64,000 nucleotides of DNA from Methylobacterium sp. Leaf117 (GTDB lineage Bacteria > Pseudomonadota > Alphaproteobacteria > Rhizobiales > Beijerinckiaceae), in assembly GCF_001422985.1 (NCBI RefSeq), contig NZ_LMNL01000001.1:124720-188719 (forward strand). The letters run 5' to 3'. The position numbers and the translations under genes were made by a program. Shown here piece by piece: positions 21,014 to 28,940 of the stretch. The notes under the pieces are model-generated. The model saw only the letters and a list, made by a program, of their open reading frames with translations, searched no databases and was not told where the DNA came from. Positions within the stretch are counted from its first letter, which is position 1. Every line of letters starts with the position of its first letter.

Positions 21014-21047
21014 CGCGCCGGCGCCCCAAGGAGGGGCGACCGGCGCG
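21014..21047 (+). terminator. Long GC hairpin after petC
   Basis: CGCGCCGG-CGCCCC (21014-21027) pairs with GGGGCG-A-CCGGCGCG (21033-21047), a 14-bp stem with one bulged A and loop AAGGA. It is followed by AACTTTTGG, so it may end petABC transcription. The T-rich tail runs straight into the ribosome-binding site of mtnP. Confidence 0.65.
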
Positions 21048-21064
21048 AACTTTTGGAGATGGGG

Positions 21065-21940
21065 ATGACGGCAGCGGTGCTCGGCGTGATGGGCGGGTCC
21101 GGGGTCTATGACCTGCCCGGCCTGGAGGATGTCCGCGAGGAGCGGATCGAGTCTCCCTGGGGCGAGCCCTCGGACGCCCTGCGCATCGGCCGCATCGGCG
21201 AGACCAAGGTGGTGTTCCTCGCCCGCCACGGGCGGGGCCACCGCTTCTCACCGTCCGGCATCAATTATCGGGCGAATATCGACATCCTGAAGCGGGCCGG
21301 GGTCACGGACCTCGTCTCGCTGTCGGCTTGCGGCTCGTTCAAGGCGGAGCTGCATCCCGGCCTCTTCGTCCTCGTCGACCAGTTCGTCGACCGGACCCAC
21401 GGCCGCGCCGCGTCCTTCTTCGGCGACGGCTGCGTCGCCCACGTCTCCCTGGCCCACCCGATCGGTCCCGCCTTGCAGGGCCGCATCGCCGAGGCGGCGC
21501 AGGCCGAGGACATCGCGGTCCATCGCGGCGGGACCTATGTCTGCATGGAGGGGCCGCAATTCTCGACCTACGCGGAATCCACCACCTACAAGGCCCTCGG
21601 CTACGACGTCATCGGCATGACCAACATGCCGGAGGCCAAGCTCGCCCGCGAGGCCGAGATTACCTACGCGACCATCGCCATGGTGACCGACTTCGATTGC
21701 TGGCACCCGACCCACGAGGCGGTGGACGTGGCCGCCGTGGTGGCGGTGGCGCGCGCCAATGCCGACAAGGCCGCTCGGCTCGTCGCCCGTCTCGCCCGCG
21801 ACTTCCCGGCCGAGCGCGTGGCCTGTCCGGCGGGCACCGAGCGGGCCCTCGACGGCGCCATCATGACCGCCCCGGCGCAGCGCGATCCGGCCCTACTGGC
21901 CAAGCTCGATGCCGTGGCCGGACGAGTCCTCTCCGCCTGA
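21065..21940 (+). CDS. mtnP: S-methyl-5'-thioadenosine phosphorylase
   Basis: Cytosolic enzyme splitting methylthioadenosine into adenine and 5-methylthioribose-1-phosphate, part of methionine salvage after polyamine or AHL synthesis. From ATG 21065 it has 291 residues with phosphate-binding GVMGGSGVYD and ARHGRGH, the base/ribose site YVCMEGPQFST and MTNMPEA, and TDFDCWH near the purine site, where Asp favours a 6-amino purine. Two in-frame upstream starts (21053 TTG, 21059 ATG) overlap the GGAG ribosome-binding site, so 21065 is preferred. It is probably transcribed separately from petABC. Confidence 0.93.
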   Translation: MTAAVLGVMGGSGVYDLPGLEDVREERIESPWGEPSDALRIGRIGETKVVFLARHGRGHRFSPSGINYRANIDILKRAGVTDLVSLSACGSFKAELHPGLFVLVDQFVDRTHGRAASFFGDGCVAHVSLAHPIGPALQGRIAEAAQAEDIAVHRGGTYVCMEGPQFSTYAESTTYKALGYDVIGMTNMPEAKLAREAEITYATIAMVTDFDCWHPTHEAVDVAAVVAVARANADKAARLVARLARDFPAERVACPAGTERALDGAIMTAPAQRDPALLAKLDAVAGRVLSA

Positions 21941-22039
21941 CGTGATCGGCGCGCCGGTGGATTCGGCATTGGGCGCCCTTCACGGGGGCCGGTCTTCGCA
22001 CTAGAAGGCGGGCTCGTCTCGAAGAACCGGAACCGATCA

Positions 22040-22642
22040 GTGACCCAAGAGGCCAGGCGCTTCGCCAGCATCAGCCGCAAGACGGCGGAAACCGACGTCC
22101 GCGTCTCGGTCGATCTCGACGGAACCGGACGCGCCACCGTCTCGACCGGCGTCGGTTTCTTCGATCACATGCTCGAACTGTTCGCCCGCCACGGCCTGTT
22201 CGACCTCGACGTCGCGGTGTCCGGCGATCTCCACGTCGACCATCACCACACGGTGGAGGACACCGGCATCGCCCTTGGGCAGGCGGTTGCGCAGGCCCTG
22301 GCCGACAAGCGCGGCATCGCCCGGTATGCGGACATCCACTTACCCATGGACGAGGCGCTGACCCGCGTCGCCATCGACATTTCCGGCCGCCCGTTCCTGG
22401 TGTTTCGCACCGAGTTCCGGGTCGAGAAGATCGGGCAGTTCGACACCGAACTGGTGCGCGAGTGGTTCCAGGCCTTCGCCATGAATGCCGGCCTCACTCT
22501 ACATGTCGAGACGCTGTACGGCGACAACGCCCACCACATCGCCGAGAGCTGCTTCAAGGGCTTGGCCCGCGCCTTGCGCCAGGCGGTGGCGATCGATCCC
22601 CGCGAGGGTGGTCGGGTTCCCTCCACGAAGGGATCGCTCTGA
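22040..22642 (+). CDS. hisB: Imidazoleglycerol-phosphate dehydratase
   Basis: Sixth step of histidine synthesis, a Mn-dependent cytosolic enzyme. The metal-binding motifs [10 protein letters not shown] (about residues 71-80) and the second copy in [16 protein letters not shown] are intact, with FFDHMLE upstream. At 200 residues it is the monofunctional form without a fused phosphatase. The start is GTG 22040. It heads the run hisB-DUF2628-hisH-hisA-hisF-hisE-coaA. Confidence 0.97.
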   Translation: MTQEARRFASISRKTAETDVRVSVDLDGTGRATVSTGVGFFDHMLELFARHGLFDLDVAVSGDLHVDHHHTVEDTGIALGQAVAQALADKRGIARYADIHLPMDEALTRVAIDISGRPFLVFRTEFRVEKIGQFDTELVREWFQAFAMNAGLTLHVETLYGDNAHHIAESCFKGLARALRQAVAIDPREGGRVPSTKGSL

Positions 22643-22682
22643 TCCGCCTCGGGGCGGCTCGGCAGGGAGGATGCGAGACGTG

Positions 22683-23168
22683 ATGCGCACCTATACGTTG
22701 CACCCGGAGCGGGACGCCCTGGCCGGCGAGGCTTACGGCCTCGAACGCGCGCACCTGGTGCCGGACGGCTTCTCCTGGCCGGCCTTCGCCTTCGGACCCC
22801 TGTGGTTCTTCTTCCACCGTCTCTGGCTCGCGGGCCTCGGCGTGCTGGTGCTCCTCGCCGGCGTGGCGCTCGGTGGACGCCTCCTCGGCCTGACGCCGGT
22901 GGCGGCGTCGATCATCGCGCTCCTGGTCTCGATCCTGATCGGCCTCGAAGCCTCCTCCCTGCGGCGCTGGACCTATGCCCGGGTCGGGCGACCGGTCCGG
23001 GATGCGGTGATCGCCGCGAGCACCGAGGAAGCCGAGATGAAGGCCTCCGCCCGCTGGCTCGAAGGCGCGCCCCCCGCACGGCCGTCCTCGGCCCCCTCTG
23101 GCGGACTTGCTGTCCCACCGAGCGATCTCGCCATCGGCATGTTCCCCTTCAGCGAGACGCGCCGGTGA
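22683..23168 (+). CDS. DUF2628 small membrane protein inside the his operon
   Basis: A 161-residue protein with the DUF2628 features: an N-terminal soluble stretch, then [24 protein letters not shown], followed by two hydrophobic helices ([19 protein letters not shown] and [18 protein letters not shown]) and a polar tail. The start is ATG 22683; ATG 22671 abuts the GGAGG site and is less likely. Its TGA overlaps the GTG of hisH, so translation is probably coupled. The function of the family is unknown, and nothing in the sequence explains its place in histidine synthesis. Confidence 0.85.
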   Translation: MRTYTLHPERDALAGEAYGLERAHLVPDGFSWPAFAFGPLWFFFHRLWLAGLGVLVLLAGVALGGRLLGLTPVAASIIALLVSILIGLEASSLRRWTYARVGRPVRDAVIAASTEEAEMKASARWLEGAPPARPSSAPSGGLAVPPSDLAIGMFPFSETRR

Positions 23169-23827
23169 GCGTCGAGACCGTCGCCATCATCGATTACGGC
23201 TCGGGCAATCTGCACTCCGCCGCCAAGGCCTTCGAGCGCGCCGCGCGCGAGGCCGGCTTGGATGCGACGCGGATCGTCCTGACCGACGAGGCCGAGACCG
23301 TCGCGCGGGCCGACCGGGTGGTTCTGCCCGGCGTCGGCGCCTACGCCGATTGCCGCCGTGGCCTCGACGCCGTGCCCGGCATGGTGGAGGCGATGACCCA
23401 TGCGGCGCATGCGCGGGGTCGCCCCTTCCTCGGCATCTGCGTCGGCATGCAACTCCTCGCGACGCGCGGCCTCGAATACGACACGACGCCGGGCCTCGGC
23501 TGGATTCCCGGCGATGTCGGACCGATTCAGCCGTCCGATCCGGGCCTCAAGGTGCCGCATATGGGCTGGAACACCCTGCAGGTGGACCGCGAGCACGCGC
23601 TGCTGGCCGATATCCCCACCGGCGAGGGAGGCCTGCATGCCTACTTCGTGCACAGCTACGCGCTGTCGCCGGAGCGGTCCGAGGACCGGGTCGCCCATAG
23701 CGATTACGGTGGAGCGGTGACCGCGATGGTGGCGCGCGACAACGTCGCCGGCACCCAGTTCCATCCGGAGAAGAGCCAGCACCTCGGCCTCGCGCTCCTC
23801 GCCAACTTCCTGCGCTGGCGCCCCTGA
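23165..23827 (+). CDS. hisH: Imidazole glycerol phosphate synthase, glutaminase subunit
   Basis: Class I glutamine amidotransferase that feeds ammonia to HisF. The catalytic triad is visible: Cys92 in FLGICVGMQ, and His200 and Glu202 in QFHPEKS. Conserved N-terminal DYGSGNL and PGVGAY are present. It is 220 residues from the GTG at 23165, which overlaps the stop of the preceding gene by four bases. Confidence 0.97.
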   Translation: MSVETVAIIDYGSGNLHSAAKAFERAAREAGLDATRIVLTDEAETVARADRVVLPGVGAYADCRRGLDAVPGMVEAMTHAAHARGRPFLGICVGMQLLATRGLEYDTTPGLGWIPGDVGPIQPSDPGLKVPHMGWNTLQVDREHALLADIPTGEGGLHAYFVHSYALSPERSEDRVAHSDYGGAVTAMVARDNVAGTQFHPEKSQHLGLALLANFLRWRP

Positions 23828-23874
23828 GACCCGCACCCCACTTTTGAACCGTCCACCCGAAAGCGAACCGACGC

Positions 23875-24633
23875 GTGATCCTGTTCCCGGCCATCGATCT
23901 CAAGGAAGGACGCTGCGTCCGCCTCGTCCAGGGCGACATGGCCCAGGCCATCGTGTTCAGCGATGACCCGGCCGCGCAGGCCGCCGTCTTCGAGGAACAG
24001 GGCTTCTCCTGGCTGCATGTGGTCGATCTCGACGGCGCTTTCGCGGGCGCCCCGATGAATGCCGACGCCGTCGACGCGATCCTGGCCCGCACCAGGCTGC
24101 CGGTGCAGCTCGGCGGCGGGATCCGCGAGATGCGTACGCTGGAGGCCTGGATCGCCAAGGGCGTCAGCCGCGTCATCATCGGCACCGCCGCCGTGCGCGA
24201 TCCCGCCTTCGTGCGCGAGGCGGCCCGTCTCTATCCGGGCAAGATCGCGGTCGGCATCGACGCCAAGGACGGCCGCGTCGCGGTCGAAGGCTGGGCGACC
24301 ACCTCCAGCATGACGGCGGAGGAACTCGGTCGCCGGTTCGAGGATGCCGGCGTCGCGGCCATCATCTACACCGACATCGCCCGTGACGGCATCCTGAAGG
24401 GCCTCAACATCGAGATGACCCTCGGCCTCGCCCGCGCCGTCACCATCCCGGTGATCGCGTCCGGCGGCCTCGCCTCGATCGAGGATGTCCACCGCATCCT
24501 GGAGCCGGATTGCGCGCTGCTCGCCGGCGCCATCACGGGCCGCGCCCTCTACGACGGCCGCATCGATCCGCGCGAGGCTCTGGCGGCGATCCGGCGCGCC
24601 ACCGGCGCGGCCGATGCCGGTCCGGCGGCCTGA
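23875..24633 (+). CDS. hisA: ProFAR isomerase (HisA)
   Basis: Isomerises phosphoribosylformimino-AICAR phosphate in the fourth step of histidine synthesis, a (beta/alpha)8 barrel. The two catalytic aspartates sit at the ends of the half barrels: [14 protein letters not shown] near the N-terminus and TDIARDG in the second half. Phosphate-binding loops QLGGGIR and ASGGLAS are intact. The length of 252 residues is typical. The start is GTG 23875, 47 bases after hisH. Confidence 0.97.
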   Translation: MILFPAIDLKEGRCVRLVQGDMAQAIVFSDDPAAQAAVFEEQGFSWLHVVDLDGAFAGAPMNADAVDAILARTRLPVQLGGGIREMRTLEAWIAKGVSRVIIGTAAVRDPAFVREAARLYPGKIAVGIDAKDGRVAVEGWATTSSMTAEELGRRFEDAGVAAIIYTDIARDGILKGLNIEMTLGLARAVTIPVIASGGLASIEDVHRILEPDCALLAGAITGRALYDGRIDPREALAAIRRATGAADAGPAA

Positions 24634-24651
24634 TCCGGTTCGAGGACCCCC

Positions 24652-25428
24652 GTGCTCAAGACCCGCATCATCCCCTGCCTCGACGTCAAGGACGGTCGCG
24701 TCGTGAAAGGCGTGCAGTTCCTCGAACTGCGCGATGCCGGCGATCCGGTCGAGGCCGCCAAGGCCTATGACGCGGCCGGAGCCGACGAACTCTGCTTCCT
24801 CGACATCACCGCGAGCCACGAGGATCGCGGCACGCTGCTCGACGTGGTCAGCCGCACCGCCGAGGCCTGCTTCATGCCGCTCACCGTCGGTGGGGGCATC
24901 CGCACGGTGGCGGATATCCGCACGCTGCTGCTGGCCGGGGCCGACAAGGTCTCGATCAACACCGCGGCGGTCAACGATCCCGATTTCGTGGCGCGCGGGG
25001 CGGAGAAGTTCGGCAGCCAATGCATCGTCGTGGCGATCGATGCCAAGCGCACCTCCGCGCCCGACGCGCCGCCGCAATGGCAGATCTTCACCCATGGCGG
25101 ACGCAAACCGACCGGCATCGACGCCATCGCCTTCGCCCGCACCGTGACCGCCCGCGGCGCCGGAGAATTGCTGGTGACCTCGATGGATCGGGACGGGATG
25201 CGCTCCGGCTACGACATCGGCCTGACCCGGGCCATCGCCGACGCCGTCTCGGTGCCGGTCATCGCCTCCGGCGGCGTCGGTGGTCTCGACGATCTGGTGG
25301 CGGGCGTGCGCGATGGCGGCGCCAGCGCGGTCCTGGCCGCCTCGATCTTCCATTTCGGGCAGCACACCGTTTCCGAGGCCAAGGCCCACATGGCCGCGGC
25401 CGGCCTTTCCATGCGCCTCGATCCCTGA
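24652..25428 (+). CDS. hisF: Imidazole glycerol phosphate synthase, cyclase subunit
   Basis: Uses ammonia from HisH to make imidazole glycerol phosphate and AICAR. Diagnostic sequence includes [17 protein letters not shown] with the catalytic Asp, VGGGIRT, and [13 protein letters not shown] with the second Asp. It is 258 residues, a standard HisF. The start is GTG 24652, 18 bases after hisA. Confidence 0.97.
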   Translation: MLKTRIIPCLDVKDGRVVKGVQFLELRDAGDPVEAAKAYDAAGADELCFLDITASHEDRGTLLDVVSRTAEACFMPLTVGGGIRTVADIRTLLLAGADKVSINTAAVNDPDFVARGAEKFGSQCIVVAIDAKRTSAPDAPPQWQIFTHGGRKPTGIDAIAFARTVTARGAGELLVTSMDRDGMRSGYDIGLTRAIADAVSVPVIASGGVGGLDDLVAGVRDGGASAVLAASIFHFGQHTVSEAKAHMAAAGLSMRLDP

Positions 25429-25521
25429 GGCCGAGTTGTCGCAGCCCTTGCGTCATGATCCATCGTGCCGCACGCTTGGTTGCATGGCACGATAAGCCCG
25501 GTTCGCCGGGATCAGGATGGT

Positions 25522-25845
25522 ATGACCCAATTTACTCTCAGCGACCTCGAAGCCCTGGTCGCGGACCGTGCGGCGGCCTCCCCCGAGACGTCCTACACCG
25601 CAAAGCTCCTCTCCGGTGGCCCCGCCCGGGCTGCCAAGAAACTCGGCGAGGAGGCTGTCGAGGCCGCGATCGCCGCGGTCCAGGGTGATCGCGCCGCGCT
25701 GGTGAGCGAATCGGCGGACGTGCTCTATCACCTCCTGGTTGTGCTGCGCGGGGGCGGCATCGCCCTCGACGAGGTCCTGGCGGAATTGCAGAGGCGGACG
25801 GTCCAGAGCGGGATCGCCGAGAAGGCCGCACGGAGGCCCGCGTGA
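25522..25845 (+). CDS. hisE: Phosphoribosyl-ATP pyrophosphatase
   Basis: Second step of histidine synthesis, hydrolysing phosphoribosyl-ATP to phosphoribosyl-AMP. It is 107 residues, the stand-alone HisE form (no fused HisI). The MazG-like helices with acidic metal ligands are seen in [14 protein letters not shown] and [17 protein letters not shown] 25522 begins [10 protein letters not shown]. Its stop overlaps the coaA GTG, so the last two genes are coupled. Confidence 0.95.
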   Translation: MTQFTLSDLEALVADRAAASPETSYTAKLLSGGPARAAKKLGEEAVEAAIAAVQGDRAALVSESADVLYHLLVVLRGGGIALDEVLAELQRRTVQSGIAEKAARRPA

Positions 25846-26882
25846 ACGCCGAGCCCCCCATGCCGATGGGCCGGCCCGAACGTCCCGTCATCCGGGGACA
25901 GAATCCGGTGATGGGTCACGACCCGGTCACCGGCGAGGGCTCCGAGCGGCTCTCGCCCTATCGCCTCTTCAACCGCGAGGAATGGGCGCAGCTGCGCGCC
26001 GACACCCCGCTGACCCTGGCCGCCGAGGAAGTGGCCCGGCTCCAATCTCTCAACGATCCGATCTCGGTGGAGGAGGTCGAGGCGATCTATCTGCCGCTGT
26101 CGCGGTTGCTCTCGCTCTACGTCGCGGCGACGCAGGGGCTGTTCAAGGCGACCCAGCGCTTCCTGCTGGCCGAGCACGAGACCAAAGTGCCCTACATCAT
26201 CGGCCTCGCCGGTTCGGTCGCGGTCGGCAAATCGACCTCGGCCCGCGTGCTGGCGGCGCTCCTGGCGCGCTGGCCCAACACCCCGAAGGTCGACCTCATC
26301 ACCACCGACGGCTTTCTCCTGCCGAATGCCGAGCTGAAGCGCATGGGCGCGATGGAGCGCAAGGGCTTCCCGGAAAGCTACGACACCGCCGCGCTGCTGC
26401 GCTTCCTCACCGACATCAAGGCCGGCAAGAAGCGCGTGGCCGCCCCGCTATACTCGCACCTCGTCTACGATGTGGTGCAGGGCGAGGAGCGAATCATCGA
26501 ATCGCCCGACATCCTTATCGTCGAGGGTCTGAACGTGCTCCAGCCCGCGCGCCTGCCGCGCGACGGCACCGCGATCCCGTTCGTGTCCGACTTCTTCGAC
26601 TTCTCGATCTATCTCGACGGCCACGAGGACGACCTGCATCGCTGGTACGTCAACCGCTTCCTGCGCCTGCGCCAGACAGCCTTCCGCGATCCGCTGTCCT
26701 ACTTCCGCAAGTATGCCGAGGTGACGGAGGCGGAGGCGATCGAGATCGCCGACACCCTGTGGACGACGATCAACCTGCCCAACTTGCGGGACAACATCCT
26801 GCCGACCCGCCAGCGGGCCAGCCTGATCCTCGCCAAGGGGGCGAGCCACCGCATCGAGACGGTGGCCCTGCGCCGGCTCTGA
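25842..26882 (+). CDS. coaA: Type I pantothenate kinase
   Basis: Phosphorylates pantothenate, the first and controlling step of coenzyme A synthesis. The Walker A motif is [15 protein letters not shown], and the type I signature follows: [24 protein letters not shown], and YSHLVYDV, where tyrosine and histidine residues contact pantothenate and the feedback inhibitor CoA. From GTG 25842 it is 346 residues, slightly longer than the usual 315-320, so a start 20-30 codons later is possible. Being attached to the his genes is a common alphaproteobacterial arrangement. Confidence 0.95.
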   Translation: MNAEPPMPMGRPERPVIRGQNPVMGHDPVTGEGSERLSPYRLFNREEWAQLRADTPLTLAAEEVARLQSLNDPISVEEVEAIYLPLSRLLSLYVAATQGLFKATQRFLLAEHETKVPYIIGLAGSVAVGKSTSARVLAALLARWPNTPKVDLITTDGFLLPNAELKRMGAMERKGFPESYDTAALLRFLTDIKAGKKRVAAPLYSHLVYDVVQGEERIIESPDILIVEGLNVLQPARLPRDGTAIPFVSDFFDFSIYLDGHEDDLHRWYVNRFLRLRQTAFRDPLSYFRKYAEVTEAEAIEIADTLWTTINLPNLRDNILPTRQRASLILAKGASHRIETVALRRL

Positions 26883-26905
26883 GACCGGCGCGCGATCGGC
26901 CGGTC
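26883..26905. terminator. Hairpin between convergent coaA and thpR
   Basis: GACCGGC (26883-26889) and GCCGGTC (26899-26905) form a 7-bp stem exactly in the 21-base space between two convergent genes. It could serve both strands, but neither side has a T-run. Confidence 0.4.
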
Positions 26906-27443
26906 ATCCCAGCGGATAAGCGGCCTCGACCACGTAGGGGCCGCCGCCCTTCGACTCGCGCGCCGAGAACAGCGCGACCCGCTCCACCGTGAAGGTCAGC
27001 GATGTGAACAATCCGCGCTCACCGAGATAGGCGGCGACATCCTCCGCGCCGGCCTCGCGGCGCAGGCGCGCCAGGGTGACGTGGGGCGTGAATTTTCGTC
27101 GCTCGGCTTCGGCCCCCGCCTGGCGGGCGAGGCGCTCGTGCTCGGCCTGGAGATCGCCGAGTTCGGCATTCGGCGCCACCGTGGCGAGGATCGCCCGGGG
27201 CTTGTCGCCCCCGAAACTCGCCAATCCGTCGAGGGTGACGGCGAAGGGCGCCCGGGGCCGCGCCTCGGCCAGCCGCGCGTGCAGGGCTTCGGCGATCTCG
27301 ACCTCGACGTCGCCGAGGAACCGCAGGGTGACGTGATAATCGGATGGCTCGATCCAACGGCTGCCGCGCAGGGCACCGCGCTTGAGGGACAGCGCCTCGG
27401 CGACGTCCGGCGGGATCTCCAGCCCGGTGAACAGGCGGGGCAC
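26904..27443 (-). CDS. thpR: RNA 2',3'-cyclic phosphodiesterase (2H family)
   Basis: Member of the 2H phosphoesterase family (formerly LigT), which opens 2',3'-cyclic phosphates of RNA. Both HxT motifs are present: HVTLRFLGDV near residue 37 and HVTLARLRRE near residue 120. The 179-residue size is standard. The start is ATG 27443, with the conserved opening MPRLFTGLEIP. It follows tesA by four bases on the same strand, so the two are probably cotranscribed. Confidence 0.92.
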   Translation of the reverse strand: MPRLFTGLEIPPDVAEALSLKRGALRGSRWIEPSDYHVTLRFLGDVEVEIAEALHARLAEARPRAPFAVTLDGLASFGGDKPRAILATVAPNAELGDLQAEHERLARQAGAEAERRKFTPHVTLARLRREAGAEDVAAYLGERGLFTSLTFTVERVALFSARESKGGGPYVVEAAYPLG

Positions 27444-27447
27444 GGCC

Positions 27448-28128
27448 TCAGCGCCCCTGCGGCGTCAGGCGATCGAGGAAGCTCTCGACCGTGGGCAGGA
27501 TGCCGGCCACGATGGCCTGCACCCCCTTGGCGTTCGGGTGCAGGCCGTCATCGAGGTGGGCCTGCCGATCGCCCAGGATGCTCTCGAGGAAGAACGGGTA
27601 GAGGACGAGGCCGTAGCTCTTGGCGAGGTCCGGATAGATCGCATCGAAGCGCGCCACGTAATCCGGCCCGAGATTGGGTGCGGCCTTCATGCCCGCGAGG
27701 AGGACCGGGATTCCGCGCGCCTTCAGCCGGGCGATCATCGCGTCGAGGGCCTTGCGGGTCACCGCCGGGTCGGTGCCGCGCAGCATGTCGTTGGCGCCGA
27801 GTTCCAGGATGACCCCGTCCGTCCCGTCCGGGATCGACCAGTCGAGGCGGTCGAGCCCGCCCGTGGTGGTGTCTCCCGAGACGCCCGCATTGGCGATCGA
27901 GACGGCGCGACCGCGGGCCTTCAAGGCCCGTTCCAGCACGGCCGGGAAGGCGGCATCCGCCGGCAGGCGATATCCGGCCGTGAGGCTGTCGCCGAAGGCC
28001 ACGAGCTTCACGGGGGGCGTGTCGGCGGCGGCGCGCGCGGGCGTATCGCCCGGCCCGAGTGCGGCAAAGAGCGTCATCAGGGCCGCGAGGCCGAGACCGG
28101 CATGGCGCGCCGCTTGCGCCCGGACCAT
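27448..28128 (-). CDS. tesA: Exported GDSL esterase/lysophospholipase (TesA-like)
   Basis: Periplasmic SGNH-fold hydrolase acting on acyl or aryl esters. Blocks are clear: block I AFGDSLTAGY with the nucleophile Ser, block II Gly in ANAGVSGDTT, block III GANDML, and block V DGLHPNAKG with catalytic Asp and His. Starting at ATG 28128 gives a clean signal peptide (MVRAQAARHAGLG...ARAAADT); ATG 28161 would add 11 residues. It is divergent from an ABC ATPase gene and permease, the same trio as tesA-ybbA-ybbP in enterobacteria. Confidence 0.92.
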   Translation of the reverse strand: MVRAQAARHAGLGLAALMTLFAALGPGDTPARAAADTPPVKLVAFGDSLTAGYRLPADAAFPAVLERALKARGRAVSIANAGVSGDTTTGGLDRLDWSIPDGTDGVILELGANDMLRGTDPAVTRKALDAMIARLKARGIPVLLAGMKAAPNLGPDYVARFDAIYPDLAKSYGLVLYPFFLESILGDRQAHLDDGLHPNAKGVQAIVAGILPTVESFLDRLTPQGR

Positions 28129-28222
28129 ATCGGCGAGACGTGAGACTCCACACAGACCCATTCGATCACAACCCCGACCCTCGGTTCACCATGACCTCAG
28201 TTGCCCACAGATCGGTCGCCCG

Positions 28223-28936
28223 TTGAAGTCCGACAAGCCCACGGCGCCGACGGCGCGGACCATCGCCCTCTCCGACATCGACCTGAGCCTCGGCCGCGGC
28301 GCGGCGCGCGTCCACGTCCTGCGCGGAATCTCCCTCGACGTGGCGCCCGGTGAGGCGGTTGGCCTGGTCGGCCCGTCCGGATCGGGCAAATCGACCCTCC
28401 TGATGGTGATGGCGGGGCTTGAGCGGCCCGATGCGGGTCGCATCGTCGTGGAGGGCACGGATCTCGGCACCCTCGACGAGGACGCCCTGGCGCGCTTTCG
28501 CGGGCGTCGCATCGGCATCGTGTTCCAGGCCTTCCACCTGGTGCCGACCATGACGGCCCTGGAGAACGTGGCCCTGCCCCTCGAACTCGCCGACCAGCCC
28601 GATGCCCATCGCCGGGCCCAGGCCGAGCTGGAGGCGGTCGGCCTCGGCCACCGGCTGCACCATTACCCGGCCCAGCTCTCCGGCGGCGAGCAGCAGCGGG
28701 TCGCCATCGCGCGCGCCATCGCGCCGAACCCGGCGATCCTCGTGGCCGACGAGCCGACAGGCAATCTCGACGAGGCGACCGGTCGGCAGATCGTCGACCT
28801 GCTGTTCGCCCTCAAGCGGGACCGCGGCGCCACCCTCGTGCTGGTCACGCACGATCCCGGCCTCGCGCGCCTATGCGACCGCACCGTCCGCCTGCGCTCC
28901 GGCCGGGTGGAAGCGCCGGCGCCGGTCCAGGCCTGA
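28223..28936 (+). CDS. ABC transporter ATP-binding protein (YbbA/LolD-like)
   Basis: Energy subunit for the following large permease. Walker A GPSGSGKSTLL, Q loop FQAFHLVPTMTALENV, signature LSGGEQQR, Walker B ILVADEPTGNLD, and switch His in VTHDP are all intact. The reading frame has no ATG near the domain; TTG 28223 gives 237 residues beginning LKSDKPTAP, a length normal for this MacB/LolD class. It stops four bases before the permease ATG. Confidence 0.92.
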   Translation: MKSDKPTAPTARTIALSDIDLSLGRGAARVHVLRGISLDVAPGEAVGLVGPSGSGKSTLLMVMAGLERPDAGRIVVEGTDLGTLDEDALARFRGRRIGIVFQAFHLVPTMTALENVALPLELADQPDAHRRAQAELEAVGLGHRLHHYPAQLSGGEQQRVAIARAIAPNPAILVADEPTGNLDEATGRQIVDLLFALKRDRGATLVLVTHDPGLARLCDRTVRLRSGRVEAPAPVQA

Positions 28937-28940
28937 TCCG

